From: an uncultured Propionibacteriaceae bacterium
GTDB lineage: Bacteria; Actinomycetota; Actinomycetes; Propionibacteriales; Propionibacteriaceae
DNA length: 10,786 bases
Reading direction: 5' to 3'
Assembly: GCA_937859105.1 (NCBI GenBank)
Contig: CALMAD010000228.1
Coordinates: forward strand, 1-10,786
Below the pieces are notes generated by a model. That model saw only the letters and a list, made by a program, of their open reading frames with translations, did no database searches and was not told the DNA's origin. Each line of letters starts with the position of its first letter. Within the stretch, counting starts at the first letter, position 1. Below are positions 1 to 6,081 of this stretch, one piece after another. The translations under genes were made by a program, and so were the position numbers.

Positions 1-1312
1 GGGGGACCAACTGCAGGGCGGGGGTGGGGGTGCCCCGCCCGGCGATCTGGGTGAGGGTGCTGGTGTCCAGTGCGTACACCGACACCGGGACCCCGGTGTT
101 CAGGCCCAGGTCGCCGACGTACACGTTGAAGGTGACGACCGGGTCCAGCAGGTCCGGGTAGCTGGACGCGAACGCCCCAGAGGCGGTGGTCGCGCGGGTG
201 GGGTACAGCATCCCGACCAGGCCGACCTGCTCGGCCAGCCCGTCGGGAACCTTCACGATGCCCAAGCTGGTCAAATTCGCGTCCTGCGGCAGGAACGGGA
301 CCGTGTCACGGAACACGATCTTCCCGGCCGGGTTTCGGACGGTGAGGGTGGGGGCGTACCCGTTGCCGAGCAGATAGATGTCGGTGCCAGCCACCGGCAG
401 CGGCTCGTTGACCCGGATGCTGGAGGCCTGCCGGGTGCCGCCAGTGGTGGTCGTGACCTGCGCGTCGAACGTCTTCGGCATGCCGAGCGCGTTGACGTTG
501 TCCAGGACGTAGTCGACGCGGAACCGGTCCAGGGTGAGGGAGAACGCCGGGATCTGCGTGTCAGTGATGAACCGGCCGGCGGTGAACGAGTCGTACGCGA
601 TCCGGGTGGACGCGAACGTCTGCCCCTCCACCAGCACCCGCTGCCCGGTGAACCGGAACCCGCCGCCGACGCCGACCACGACCAGCACCGCCAGCAGCGC
701 CACGTGGAACAGCAGGTTCCCGGTCTCCCGCAGGTAGCCGCGCTCGGCTGCGACCGAGTCCCGTCCGTCGTCGCCGCGGACCCGGCGGGTGCGGTACCGC
801 TGCCGACGCAGCGCCTTCTCGGCCGCGTCCAAGACCGCACCGGGGGGCGTGTCGGGGAGGACGCGGCGGGTGTGGGCGGGCAGGCGGGACAGGTTGCGGG
901 GGGTGGCCGGGGGCGGGGCGAGCAGCGCGGTCAGGTGGTGGCGGATGCGGGGGATGACGCAGCCGATCAGCGACGCGAACAACAGCAGGTAGATCGCGGA
1001 GAACCACACCGACCCGAACACGTCGTGCAGCTGCAGCAGGTCCACCGCCCACATCCAGCCCGGGTTGGTCTTGTCGAACTGGATCACCCCGTTCGGGTCG
1101 GAGGAGCGTTGCGGGATCAACGACCCGGGGATCGCGGCCACCGCGAGCAGCAGCAACAACACCAGGGCGGTGCGCATGCTGGTCAGCTGCCGCCACGCCC
1201 ACCGCGCCAACCCCGACACGCTCAGGCGCGGATTCGTGCGCTCCTCCACCGGCCGGTCGACGTGATCGGCGGGCAGCTGCGGGGCCTGCTCACTGCGGAT
1301 CGACACGCGCAT
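1..1312 (-). CDS. resB: ResB-family cytochrome c biogenesis protein (partial, C-terminus off the left edge)
   Basis: This is a membrane component of System II (Ccs) cytochrome c maturation. In that system ResB/Ccs1 works with ResC/CcsA to carry haem and join it to apocytochrome outside the membrane. The visible 437 residues show a charged N-terminus and a first membrane helix at about 46-66, ending in the family-type IPGSLIPQ. A second helix at about 99-121 has the ResB-like ending SLIGCVIPR. A third at about 199-219 contains the family-typical His203 (NLLFHVALL). A large beta-rich extracytoplasmic domain follows. Family members usually have about 450-560 residues and a final C-terminal helix, so only the end is missing. 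The ATG at 1312 follows GGGGGAGGGGGG and overlaps the end of lgt by 23 bases, suggesting translational coupling. The frame is open to the window edge with no stop. Lgt and an M23 peptidase lie upstream; the usual partners (CcsA, CcdA, thioredoxin-like) are not in view. Confidence 0.9.
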   Translation of the reverse strand, partial: MRVSIRSEQAPQLPADHVDRPVEERTNPRLSVSGLARWAWRQLTSMRTALVLLLLLAVAAIPGSLIPQRSSDPNGVIQFDKTNPGWMWAVDLLQLHDVFGSVWFSAIYLLLFASLIGCVIPRIRHHLTALLAPPPATPRNLSRLPAHTRRVLPDTPPGAVLDAAEKALRRQRYRTRRVRGDDGRDSVAAERGYLRETGNLLFHVALLAVLVVVGVGGGFRFTGQRVLVEGQTFASTRIAYDSFTAGRFITDTQIPAFSLTLDRFRVDYVLDNVNALGMPKTFDAQVTTTTGGTRQASSIRVNEPLPVAGTDIYLLGNGYAPTLTVRNPAGKIVFRDTVPFLPQDANLTSLGIVKVPDGLAEQVGLVGMLYPTRATTASGAFASSYPDLLDPVVTFNVYVGDLGLNTGVPVSVYALDTSTLTQIAGRGTPTPALQLVP

Positions 1313-2174
1313 CCCCCCTCCCCCGGACGGGTGCGCGGCGGCGGGCGCGCCAGGAGGCGTGGGCGAGCAGCCCGACCCCCAGTACGGCGGCCACCAGGGC
1401 GGTGAGCACGTTCGCTTTCAGCCCGCCGGCGAGCAGCTCGGTGGGATCCAGCCGGATGGACTCCAGCACCGCCCGCCCCGCCCCGTACCACAGCAGGTAC
1501 ACGCCCAGACTCCGCCCGGCGCCCAGCGTGATCCGGCCGTGCCGGCGGCGGTGCTGCTCGAGCAGCACGATCACGGCGGCACCGGCCAGGTTCCACAGCA
1601 GCTCGTACAGGAACAGCGGATGAAACAGGGTCCCCGCCGGGGTCCCCGGCGGGATCGCGGGGGCTGAGGGGTCGATCTGCAGCCCCCACGGTAAGGTGGT
1701 GGGCGGGCCGAACAGCTCCTGGTTGAAGTAGTTCCCCAGCCGTCCCACCGCCTGGGCGACCAGCATCCCCGGCGCGAGCGCGTCCAGGAACAGCAGCACC
1801 GGGATCCCGGCGCGACGGGTGCCGATCACAATCCCGACCAGCCCGCCCAGGATCGCACCGAAGATTGCGATCCCGCCTTCCCAGATGTAGAGCACCCGCC
1901 ACAGGTCCGCGCCAGGGAAGAAGTAGTCGCCGGGATGGGTGAGCACATGGTAGATCCGGGCGCCGAGGATCCCGAACGGCACCGCCCACATCGCCACATC
2001 CACCACGACCCCGGCCGGGTGCCCGACCGCCCGCAGCCGACGGCCGGTGATCAGCACCGCCAGCACGATCCCGGCCAGGATCGCCAGCGCGTAGAACCGA
2101 ATCTGGAACGGCCCGACCTGCACGAAGCTGATCCCCGGGCTCGGGATCAGCGCCGGAACCACGATGGCGCGCAT
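1290..2174 (-). CDS. lgt: Prolipoprotein diacylglyceryl transferase Lgt
   Basis: Lgt transfers diacylglycerol from phosphatidylglycerol to the lipobox cysteine of prelipoproteins at the cytoplasmic membrane. The 294-residue polytopic protein has the signature GRLGNYFNQELFG at 144-156 (equivalents of the conserved Arg, Asn and Glu: R145, N148, E153), the WEGG loop at 98-101, HPLFLYE at 185-191 and an arginine near 241 in the C-terminal active-site region. The catalytic His found in E. coli after WEGG is a Phe here; as I recall, actinobacterial Lgt proteins also lack that His. The length is normal for the family. The start at 2174 is preceded by AGGAGA, and its A is the last base of the upstream peptidase stop codon (TGATG), so translation is coupled. 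An lgt beside ResB and opposite two lipoprotein genes suggests a locally dedicated, possibly second, copy. A housekeeping role cannot be excluded from this window. Confidence 0.95.
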   Translation of the reverse strand: MRAIVVPALIPSPGISFVQVGPFQIRFYALAILAGIVLAVLITGRRLRAVGHPAGVVVDVAMWAVPFGILGARIYHVLTHPGDYFFPGADLWRVLYIWEGGIAIFGAILGGLVGIVIGTRRAGIPVLLFLDALAPGMLVAQAVGRLGNYFNQELFGPPTTLPWGLQIDPSAPAIPPGTPAGTLFHPLFLYELLWNLAGAAVIVLLEQHRRRHGRITLGAGRSLGVYLLWYGAGRAVLESIRLDPTELLAGGLKANVLTALVAAVLGVGLLAHASWRARRRAPVRGRGDARVDPQ

Positions 2175-3016
2175 CAGGGTCTCCTGTCCGCGGGGATCCA
2201 CACCAGCGGATCGACCGGCTCCCCGCCGACGCGCACCTCGAAATGCAAGTGCGCACCGGTGCTGCGTCCACTGTTCCCGACCCGGCCGACCAGTTGCCCC
2301 ACCCGCACGATCTGCCCCGGGGTCAGGGCGAGGGACCCTTCCCGCATGTGCGCGTAGACGCTCTCCACGACTTGCCCATCGATCTCGTGTCGGATCACCA
2401 CATACACCCCGTACGCGCCGCCCTGCTCCGTCGCAGTGGTGACCACCCCGTCGGCCATCGCCTGGATCGGAGTGCCGATGCCCGGGGTCATATCCAGGCC
2501 GGCATGATCGCTGGAACACGACGGGCACGGTCGGGTGCGATAGCCGAACGTGCTGCTGATCGGCACCCCCACCGTGAACGGCCACTGCACCGCCGACGCC
2601 GGGTCATTGGTGAACGTGTCCGCGGTGTGCGCGTACGACTCGGTCCCGACGGGGGCGGTCACCGCCACCGTGTAGTCCCCGCGCACCATCACCGTCCCGG
2701 TGACGGTGTCGGGGGTGGTGAACGACTGGGCGCGCACCGGGGTGCGGGTCGCCTCGACGGCGAACACCGGCTCCGGCGTCAACGGGATCAGCAACGGCAG
2801 TCCGGCGATCGACGCGACCGGGAGCATCACCGCGCCGGCGAGCATCCGGGATCGGGTGAGCGTGCGGCGTGGCGCGTGTCGAGGTGTCCGGGCGGCACGG
2901 GTGGGCCGACGGCGTCGATCGCGTCGCGTCTGGACGGGTGGGGAAGACAGGGCGGCTCTCGCCGCACGGCGCGTTCCGGTACCGGGAGTCGGGGTGGAGG
3001 GGGCGGGTTCGGGCAT
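2174..3016 (-). CDS. M23 (LytM-type) metallopeptidase, membrane-anchored or secreted
   Basis: This is a 280-residue protein with a C-terminal peptidase M23 domain, a zinc fold that usually cleaves peptidoglycan cross-bridges or acts as a regulator of such enzymes. The metal motifs are present: H171xxxD175 (HAGLD), H223 in YAHM and H256-L-H258 in GAHLHFEV. An active enzyme is therefore expected. Residues 1-57 are Arg/Pro-rich and cytoplasmic in character. A hydrophobic segment at about 58-80 (from MLAGAV) is a signal peptide or anchor, followed by a beta-rich spacer to about 145. A CPSC pair (C164, C167) lies just before the catalytic His and is not part of the core motif. The ATG at 3016 was chosen because AGGAAAG sits 6 bases upstream; the frame stays open to 3196, but that extension has no ribosome binding site or domain. 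The stop overlaps the lgt start by one base. The substrate is unknown. Confidence 0.88.
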   Translation of the reverse strand: MPEPAPSTPTPGTGTRRAARAALSSPPVQTRRDRRRRPTRAARTPRHAPRRTLTRSRMLAGAVMLPVASIAGLPLLIPLTPEPVFAVEATRTPVRAQSFTTPDTVTGTVMVRGDYTVAVTAPVGTESYAHTADTFTNDPASAVQWPFTVGVPISSTFGYRTRPCPSCSSDHAGLDMTPGIGTPIQAMADGVVTTATEQGGAYGVYVVIRHEIDGQVVESVYAHMREGSLALTPGQIVRVGQLVGRVGNSGRSTGAHLHFEVRVGGEPVDPLVWIPADRRP

Positions 3017-3239
3017 ACAAGACTTTCCTGGATGAGGGGGACGATGAAGGTGCGCACGGTCGCCGTCACACGGTCCAACCGGGAGCCGCGGCCCGGAGTG
3101 CACGGCGAGAATCCGGGATCGGATCACCCATGGCGCTGCCGCAGACGGGTCGCGCTCGCCTGCGGGCCGCACATCGTGGACCGTCGGCGACATCACGCGC
3201 CGGCGGCGGCTCAGGCGGCGGGCGCGGGCGGGGTGCTGA
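3017..3239. other. 223-bp gap between the left DUF6153 gene and the M23 gene
   Basis: No convincing gene was seen. The M23 reading frame continues open into it as far as 3196, but without a ribosome binding site or recognisable sequence. A short CCGGG/CCCGG inverted repeat at 3079-3096 is too weak to call a terminator. The gap is long for an operon whose next three genes overlap, so an internal promoter for M23-lgt-resB is possible, but no clear -10/-35 pair was found. Confidence 0.5.
3023..3029 (-). promoter_or_regulatory. Ribosome binding site fixing the M23 start
   Basis: AGGAAAG on the minus strand ends 6 bases before the ATG at 3016. It supports this start over the upstream in-frame ATG codons near 3196, which have no comparable motif. 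Confidence 0.7.
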
Positions 3240-3671
3240 TCAGGTGCGGCTGATCGACAGCACGATCAGGGAGGGCCGCAGAAGAGGCGACCCGGACGTG
3301 AACGAGCTCGACCTGCCGGGGAGGGATCGCAGCCACGCCAGCAGCGACATCCACCCGTCCCGGGCCGGGAGCACCAGGATGAGCAGGGTCAGCAACGCGA
3401 GCAGACACGTCACGGCAGCGAAAGCATGAGACGTCCCGCAGACCGTCTCATCGCACGAGGGCGTCACCACCCCGCTGACCAGGACATCAGCGGCGGCATC
3501 GGGGGCCGCAACGACTGCGGAGGCGGACACGACAGTGCCCGCCTGGTCCTCTTCCAGACTCAGCGAATGCATCGCAAGCAGCCCCGCGATGATCGCGGTC
3601 ACCGCGGCCAGGTAGAACCACAGGGCACGCCGGGACCCGAGTGCCCGCCGTCGCGCCACCACCTGGTTCAC
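3240..3671 (-). CDS. DUF6153-family small membrane protein (left copy)
   Basis: This is a 143-residue protein of the uncharacterised DUF6153 type. It has a basic N-terminus, a first membrane helix at about 17-37 ending in GLLAMHSL, and an outer loop with a cysteine pair (C73 and C78, CDETVC) followed by a His. A second helix at about 84-102 contains C89, and a short tail ends in SLIVLSISRT. The right-hand divergent gene encodes a clear paralogue with the same MH motif, cysteine spacing pattern and SISRT end. The GTG at 3671 was chosen because GAGGAAGGGG sits 8 bases upstream and because the paralogue begins in the same way (V-N). The upstream in-frame ATG at 3704 lies inside the putative -10 element, so it is unlikely to be transcribed. 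Its role is unknown. The Cys/His arrangement and the operator suggest metal sensing, binding or delivery at the outer face of the membrane (inference). Confidence 0.75.
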   Translation of the reverse strand: MNQVVARRRALGSRRALWFYLAAVTAIIAGLLAMHSLSLEEDQAGTVVSASAVVAAPDAAADVLVSGVVTPSCDETVCGTSHAFAAVTCLLALLTLLILVLPARDGWMSLLAWLRSLPGRSSSFTSGSPLLRPSLIVLSISRT

Positions 3672-3679
3672 CGTCGACG

Positions 3680-3689
3680 CCCCTTCCTC
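3680..3689 (-). promoter_or_regulatory. Ribosome binding site fixing the GTG start of the left DUF6153 gene
   Basis: GAGGAAGGGG on the minus strand lies 8 bases before the GTG at 3671. It decides this start over the ATG at 3704, which has no such motif and overlaps the -10 element. Confidence 0.75.
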
Positions 3690-3699
3690 GATCACGCCC

Positions 3700-3705
3700 A
3701 GCATA
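3700..3705 (-). promoter_or_regulatory. Putative -10 element of the leftward operon
   Basis: TATGCT on the minus strand directly follows the GGG arm of the left operator, about 29 bases from the GTG start. The same hexamer follows the right operator in mirror orientation, which supports both. No good -35 hexamer is visible. Confidence 0.5.
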
Positions 3706-3719
3706 CCCCGGGCGGGTAG
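3703..3719. promoter_or_regulatory. CsoR-like operator, left copy
   Basis: ATACCC-CGGGC-GGGTAG is an inverted repeat with 6-base arms (one arm base departs from symmetry) and a 5-base spacer. The layout is the same as in the right copy at 3747. It overlaps the -10 of the leftward gene, so a bound repressor would block RNA polymerase. G/C-tract arms flanked by TA resemble known CsoR operators. The identity of the regulator is inferred; none is encoded in the window. Confidence 0.6.
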
Positions 3720-3733
3720 CCATCCCCGAAGCG

Positions 3734-3750
3734 ATACCCATCCTGGATAC
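3734..3750. promoter_or_regulatory. Possible third, degenerate operator
   Basis: ATACCC-ATCCT-GGATAC has one perfect half-site and a second arm matching 4 of 6 bases, with the same 5-base spacer. It overlaps the right operator by four bases. It may extend the footprint or be chance. Confidence 0.3.
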
Positions 3751-3763
3751 CCCGGATGGGTAT
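3747..3763. promoter_or_regulatory. CsoR-like operator, right copy
   Basis: ATACCC-CGGAT-GGGTAT is a perfect 6-base inverted repeat with a 5-base spacer. It runs into TATATGCT, the likely -10 of the rightward operon. Its twin at 3703 has the same layout facing the other way. The fit to CsoR-type copper sites agrees with the metal ATPase and DUF305 genes downstream. Confidence 0.65.
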
Positions 3764-3768
3764 ATGCT
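3763..3768 (+). promoter_or_regulatory. Putative -10 element of the rightward operon
   Basis: TATGCT (or TATATG at 3761-3766) overlaps the right end of the operator. It implies an untranslated leader of roughly 85 bases before the GTG at 3860. No convincing -35 hexamer was found. Confidence 0.45.
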
Positions 3769-3846
3769 GAGTGGTAGGGGGCACCCGCTCCCGTGCGTGG
3801 TGTTCTGACCGTGTCGCGGAGGCAAGGCACCGCTACCCTGGACGGG

Positions 3847-3854
3847 AAGGAGGT
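3847..3854 (+). promoter_or_regulatory. Strong ribosome binding site fixing the GTG start at 3860
   Basis: AAGGAGGT is close to a full anti-16S match and lies 5 bases before the GTG. It selects this start over an overlapping frame opening at 3793. Confidence 0.8.
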
Positions 3855-3859
3855 CGGTC

Positions 3860-4330
3860 GTGAACGTGATTCGCTCGCACGCGCGTCTGACCCCCGGGGT
3901 GCGACGGCTCCTGCTGGCCGCTCCGATCGCCCTGGCGATCATCACCGGGCTGCTGTCCATGCACGTCCTGACCGGTTCCCACCAGCCCGCCCTGGCATCA
4001 GAGACCAGCGCGATGAGCACGCACAGCCAGGTCGGCTCCGCACCAGCCGCCGCCGACGATACGCCGATGACCGCAGCTGCGGCGGAGGGCGCTGGAGGGC
4101 ATTGCCAGGACGGGTGCGGCAGCCCTGCGGGGATGCCGGATCACTCGATGCTGATGATGGTGTGCGTGCTGGCGCTGCTGGCCGCGGTGATCGTCCTGCT
4201 CGCCCCGACGTCCCGTGCCCTTCTCACATACGCCGTAGCCCGCTCGCGCTCCCATACCCGGACTCTGCTGGTCGGATTGCCGCATCCCCGCCCGCCTTCA
4301 CTGCTTGTCCTGTCCATCAGTCGCACCTGA
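3860..4330 (+). CDS. DUF6153-family small membrane protein (right copy)
   Basis: This is a 156-residue paralogue of the divergent protein at 3240-3671. It has a basic N-terminus, a first helix at about 17-37 ending in GLLSMHVL, and a longer outer loop rich in His, Met and Ser. A cysteine pair follows (C82 and C86, HCQDGC), then the loop DHSMLMM. A second helix at about 97-115 contains C102, and the tail ends in SLLVLSISRT, nearly the same as its twin. Compared with the left copy, the loop has more potential metal ligands (H41, H55, H81, H95 and several Met). The GTG start is set by AAGGAGGT 5 bases upstream. It is the first gene of the rightward unit, directly behind the operator. Its molecular function is unknown; an outward-facing metal-binding role is inferred from composition and neighbours. 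Confidence 0.78.
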   Translation: MNVIRSHARLTPGVRRLLLAAPIALAIITGLLSMHVLTGSHQPALASETSAMSTHSQVGSAPAAADDTPMTAAAAEGAGGHCQDGCGSPAGMPDHSMLMMVCVLALLAAVIVLLAPTSRALLTYAVARSRSHTRTLLVGLPHPRPPSLLVLSISRT

Positions 4331-4341
4331 TTCCGCCTGAA

Positions 4342-4387
4342 CCCCGGCGACCCTTGCCGGGGATGCTGCACCCTGCCCTCCCGGGCA
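4342..4387 (+). other. Two short stem-loops between the DUF6153 and DUF305 genes
   Basis: CCCCGGC (4342-4348) pairs with GCCGGGG (4356-4362), and GA/TT can extend the stem inward to leave a 3-base loop. Next, TGCCC (4374-4378) pairs with GGGCA (4383-4387). There is no T-tract, so partial termination or RNA processing that sets different expression of the two genes is more likely than a full stop. Confidence 0.4.
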
Positions 4388-4430
4388 CTGAATCAGACCC
4401 TCACCGACTGAATAGACAAGGACACCCCTG

Positions 4431-5045
4431 ATGCGTTTTCGTACTCTCACGCTGACCGCCGGCGCCCTGGCCACCGTGCTCGTGCTCGCCGGCTGCGCCC
4501 CCACCGACGGCACCATGCCCGGCATGGACCACGGACCCGGGGGGATGACCAGCACCGCCCCCTCCCAGTCCGCCGCCGCGTTCAACGCCGCGGACGAGAT
4601 GTTCGTGACCATGATGATCCCGCACCACCAGCAGGCCATCGAGATGGCCGATCAAATCCTCGCGAAAGACGGCATCGACGAGCGAGTCGTCTCCCTCGCC
4701 GAGCAGATCAAGGCCGCACAGGACCCGGAGATCCAGACCATGAAGGGCTGGCTGGAGGAGTGGGGCGTCCCGTACGACGACTCCATGTCCGGGATGGACG
4801 GCATGGACATGGGCGGCGGGATGATGTCGGAGGACGACATGGCCGCTCTGGATGCCGCGACCGGGGTCGAGGCGACCCGCCTGTTCCTGAACGGCATGAT
4901 CGCTCACCACCAGGGCGCCGTGACGATGGCGCAGTCGGTGCTCACCGACGGACAGAACCCGGACGTGGCCGCCCTCGCGCAGCAGATCATCGACGGGCAG
5001 ACCGCCGAGATCACCACGATGCAGGACATCCTCGCCAGCCTCTGA
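4431..5045 (+). CDS. DUF305 domain lipoprotein (ferritin-like four-helix family)
   Basis: This is a 204-residue secreted lipoprotein. The signal peptide ends in the lipobox LAGC with lipidated Cys22. DUF305 proteins are helical, often sit with copper-resistance genes and are thought to bind metal; a firm biochemical role is lacking. The two diagnostic motifs are MMIPHHQQAIEMA (H65, H66) and MIAHHQGAVTMA (H159, H160). The protein is an internal duplication: each half reads helix, M-I-x-HH-Q, then a second helix ending in E-I-x-T-M. Two Met-rich stretches, at 28-39 (MPGMDHGPGGM) and 119-132, the second between the halves, add thioether ligands and suggest Cu(I) or Ag(I) binding. The ATG follows AAGGA. 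Lipidation would require Lgt, which the opposite operon encodes. A strong hairpin follows the stop. Confidence 0.92.
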   Translation: MRFRTLTLTAGALATVLVLAGCAPTDGTMPGMDHGPGGMTSTAPSQSAAAFNAADEMFVTMMIPHHQQAIEMADQILAKDGIDERVVSLAEQIKAAQDPEIQTMKGWLEEWGVPYDDSMSGMDGMDMGGGMMSEDDMAALDAATGVEATRLFLNGMIAHHQGAVTMAQSVLTDGQNPDVAALAQQIIDGQTAEITTMQDILASL

Positions 5046-5054
5046 CCCGGTACC

Positions 5055-5097
5055 CCTCGGACGGGACCCGCGCTCCCGATGCCGGTCCCGTCCGAGG
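5055..5097 (+). terminator. Perfect 14-bp stem-loop after the DUF305 gene
   Basis: CCTCGGACGGGACC (5055-5068) pairs perfectly with GGTCCCGTCCGAGG (5084-5097) around a 15-base loop, starting 10 bases after the stop codon. No T-tract follows, as is common for actinobacterial hairpins. It may terminate or attenuate transcription, or protect the upstream message, thereby lowering expression of the downstream genes relative to DUF305. Confidence 0.6.
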
Positions 5098-5162
5098 CCC
5101 CACCCTCGACCCCTGTGCGGTCACCGGTATCCGGCGTACCCGCACGGAAAGGACCTCCGTTC

Positions 5163-6023
5163 ATGATCTCTCCCACCACCCGCAGACTGGCGATCACGGC
5201 CACCGTCACCGTCGCGCTGCTGCTCACGGGCTGCAGCACCACCCCTGCGGAGCCCGATGCCCCCGCGGGCACCGCGGCCGGGTTCGGGCATGTGCACGGC
5301 ATCGTCGACGCCGGTGACAGCACCGTGCTGCTGGGCACCCACACCGGCCTGTACACGCTGGGCGAGGACGGCACCGTCACCGGCCCGGTCGGTGGCATCG
5401 ACCTGGACGCGATGGGACTGACCGCTACCGGTGACACCCTCTACGCGTCCGGGCACCCCGGCCCGTCCACCCCGGCGGAGCTCGGCGCCCCCAACCTCGG
5501 CATCATCCGCAGCCTCGACGCCGGCGCCTCGTGGGAACCGGTCGCGTTCACCGGGGAAGAGGACTTCCACGTCCTCACCGTCACCGGCGACGGCACCCTG
5601 TACGGGATCGGATCCTCCCGGCTGCTGCTGCGCACCAGCAGCGACGGCGGGCAGAGTTGGGCGGACGGTGCCGAGCTGCCCGCCGTCGACCTGGCCGCCG
5701 CGACCGACGGCACCCTGTACGCCGCCACCCAGGACGGGCTGCAGCACAGCACCGACGGTGGCGCCACCTTCACCCCGGCGCCGGACGCGCCAGTGCTGTA
5801 CCTGGTGGAGACCGACCCAACCGGTGGGGTGGTCGGAGTGGACACCGACGGGACGTTGCGACGCCTAGTCGGCACCGGCTGGGAGAACGTCGGCACCACC
5901 ACGGGAACCGTCCAAGCCCTCGGGGTCACCGGGGACGGTGCGATCGTCCTGGTCGATGACCGCGGCGTGGTCTGGATCCGCGACACCACCGCCACCGTTC
6001 TCATCCCGGCGGCAACACCATGA
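5163..6023 (+). CDS. F510_1955-type glycosylhydrolase-like beta-propeller lipoprotein
   Basis: This is a 286-residue exported lipoprotein. A signal peptide with lipobox LLTGC (Cys24) is followed by a beta-propeller of BNR/sortilin type. Asp-box motifs are visible at 117-124 (SLDAGASW), 160-166 (SDGGQSW) and 196-203 (STDGGATF). Blade-like strands such as GTLYGIG and GTLYAAT recur, and FGHVHGI lies near the mature N-terminus. It matches my memory of the NCBI family named F510_1955 glycosylhydrolase, whose genes often neighbour DUF305. No glycosidase active site can be assigned, so the enzyme name should be read as a family label only. The ATG at 5163 was chosen because GGAAAGGA precedes it and a signal peptide begins there. 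An in-frame ATG at 5079 would add 28 residues and lies in the loop of the upstream hairpin. Confidence 0.8.
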   Translation: MISPTTRRLAITATVTVALLLTGCSTTPAEPDAPAGTAAGFGHVHGIVDAGDSTVLLGTHTGLYTLGEDGTVTGPVGGIDLDAMGLTATGDTLYASGHPGPSTPAELGAPNLGIIRSLDAGASWEPVAFTGEEDFHVLTVTGDGTLYGIGSSRLLLRTSSDGGQSWADGAELPAVDLAAATDGTLYAATQDGLQHSTDGGATFTPAPDAPVLYLVETDPTGGVVGVDTDGTLRRLVGTGWENVGTTTGTVQALGVTGDGAIVLVDDRGVVWIRDTTATVLIPAATP

Positions 6024-6043
6024 CCACCGTCATTCGCACCTGG

Positions 6044-6062
6044 CGCGACCCGAGCGGTCGCG
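6044..6062 (+). other. Stem-loop in front of the phosphoketolase gene
   Basis: CGCGACC (6044-6050) pairs with GGTCGCG (6056-6062) around the loop CGAGC, ending just before the ribosome binding site at 6067-6074. It could be a weak terminator or an mRNA-stabilising element. It is also partly symmetrical enough to be a protein site. Confidence 0.4.
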
Positions 6063-6081
6063 GATCGGAAGGAGACCGACC

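Noticed and set aside
186..1405. Several open frames on both strands across the resB region
   Set aside because: The minus-strand frame from 1312 gives continuous ResB motifs and helices to the window edge; the others are shadows.
3079..3096. CCGGG/CCCGG inverted repeat as a terminator
   Set aside because: Only 5 bp of stem with an 8-base loop and no T-tract; expected by chance at this G+C.
2174..3196. M23 peptidase starting at 3196
   Set aside because: No ribosome binding site and an unconvincing extension; AGGAAAG before 3016 fits better.
3734..3768. MerR/CueR-type operator
   Set aside because: The site overlaps the -10 instead of sitting between -35 and -10, and the arms are TACCC/GGGTA rather than the usual CueR pattern ACCTTCC/GGAAGGT.
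3240..3830. Longer version of the left DUF6153 gene starting upstream of 3671
   Set aside because: The extra N-terminus would cross both the putative -10 and the operator, has no ribosome binding site, and is not found in the paralogue.
5938..6081. Phosphoketolase start upstream of 6082
   Set aside because: It would lie within the propeller gene and add an Arg/Pro/His-rich tail not seen in the family; GGAAGGAG points to 6082.
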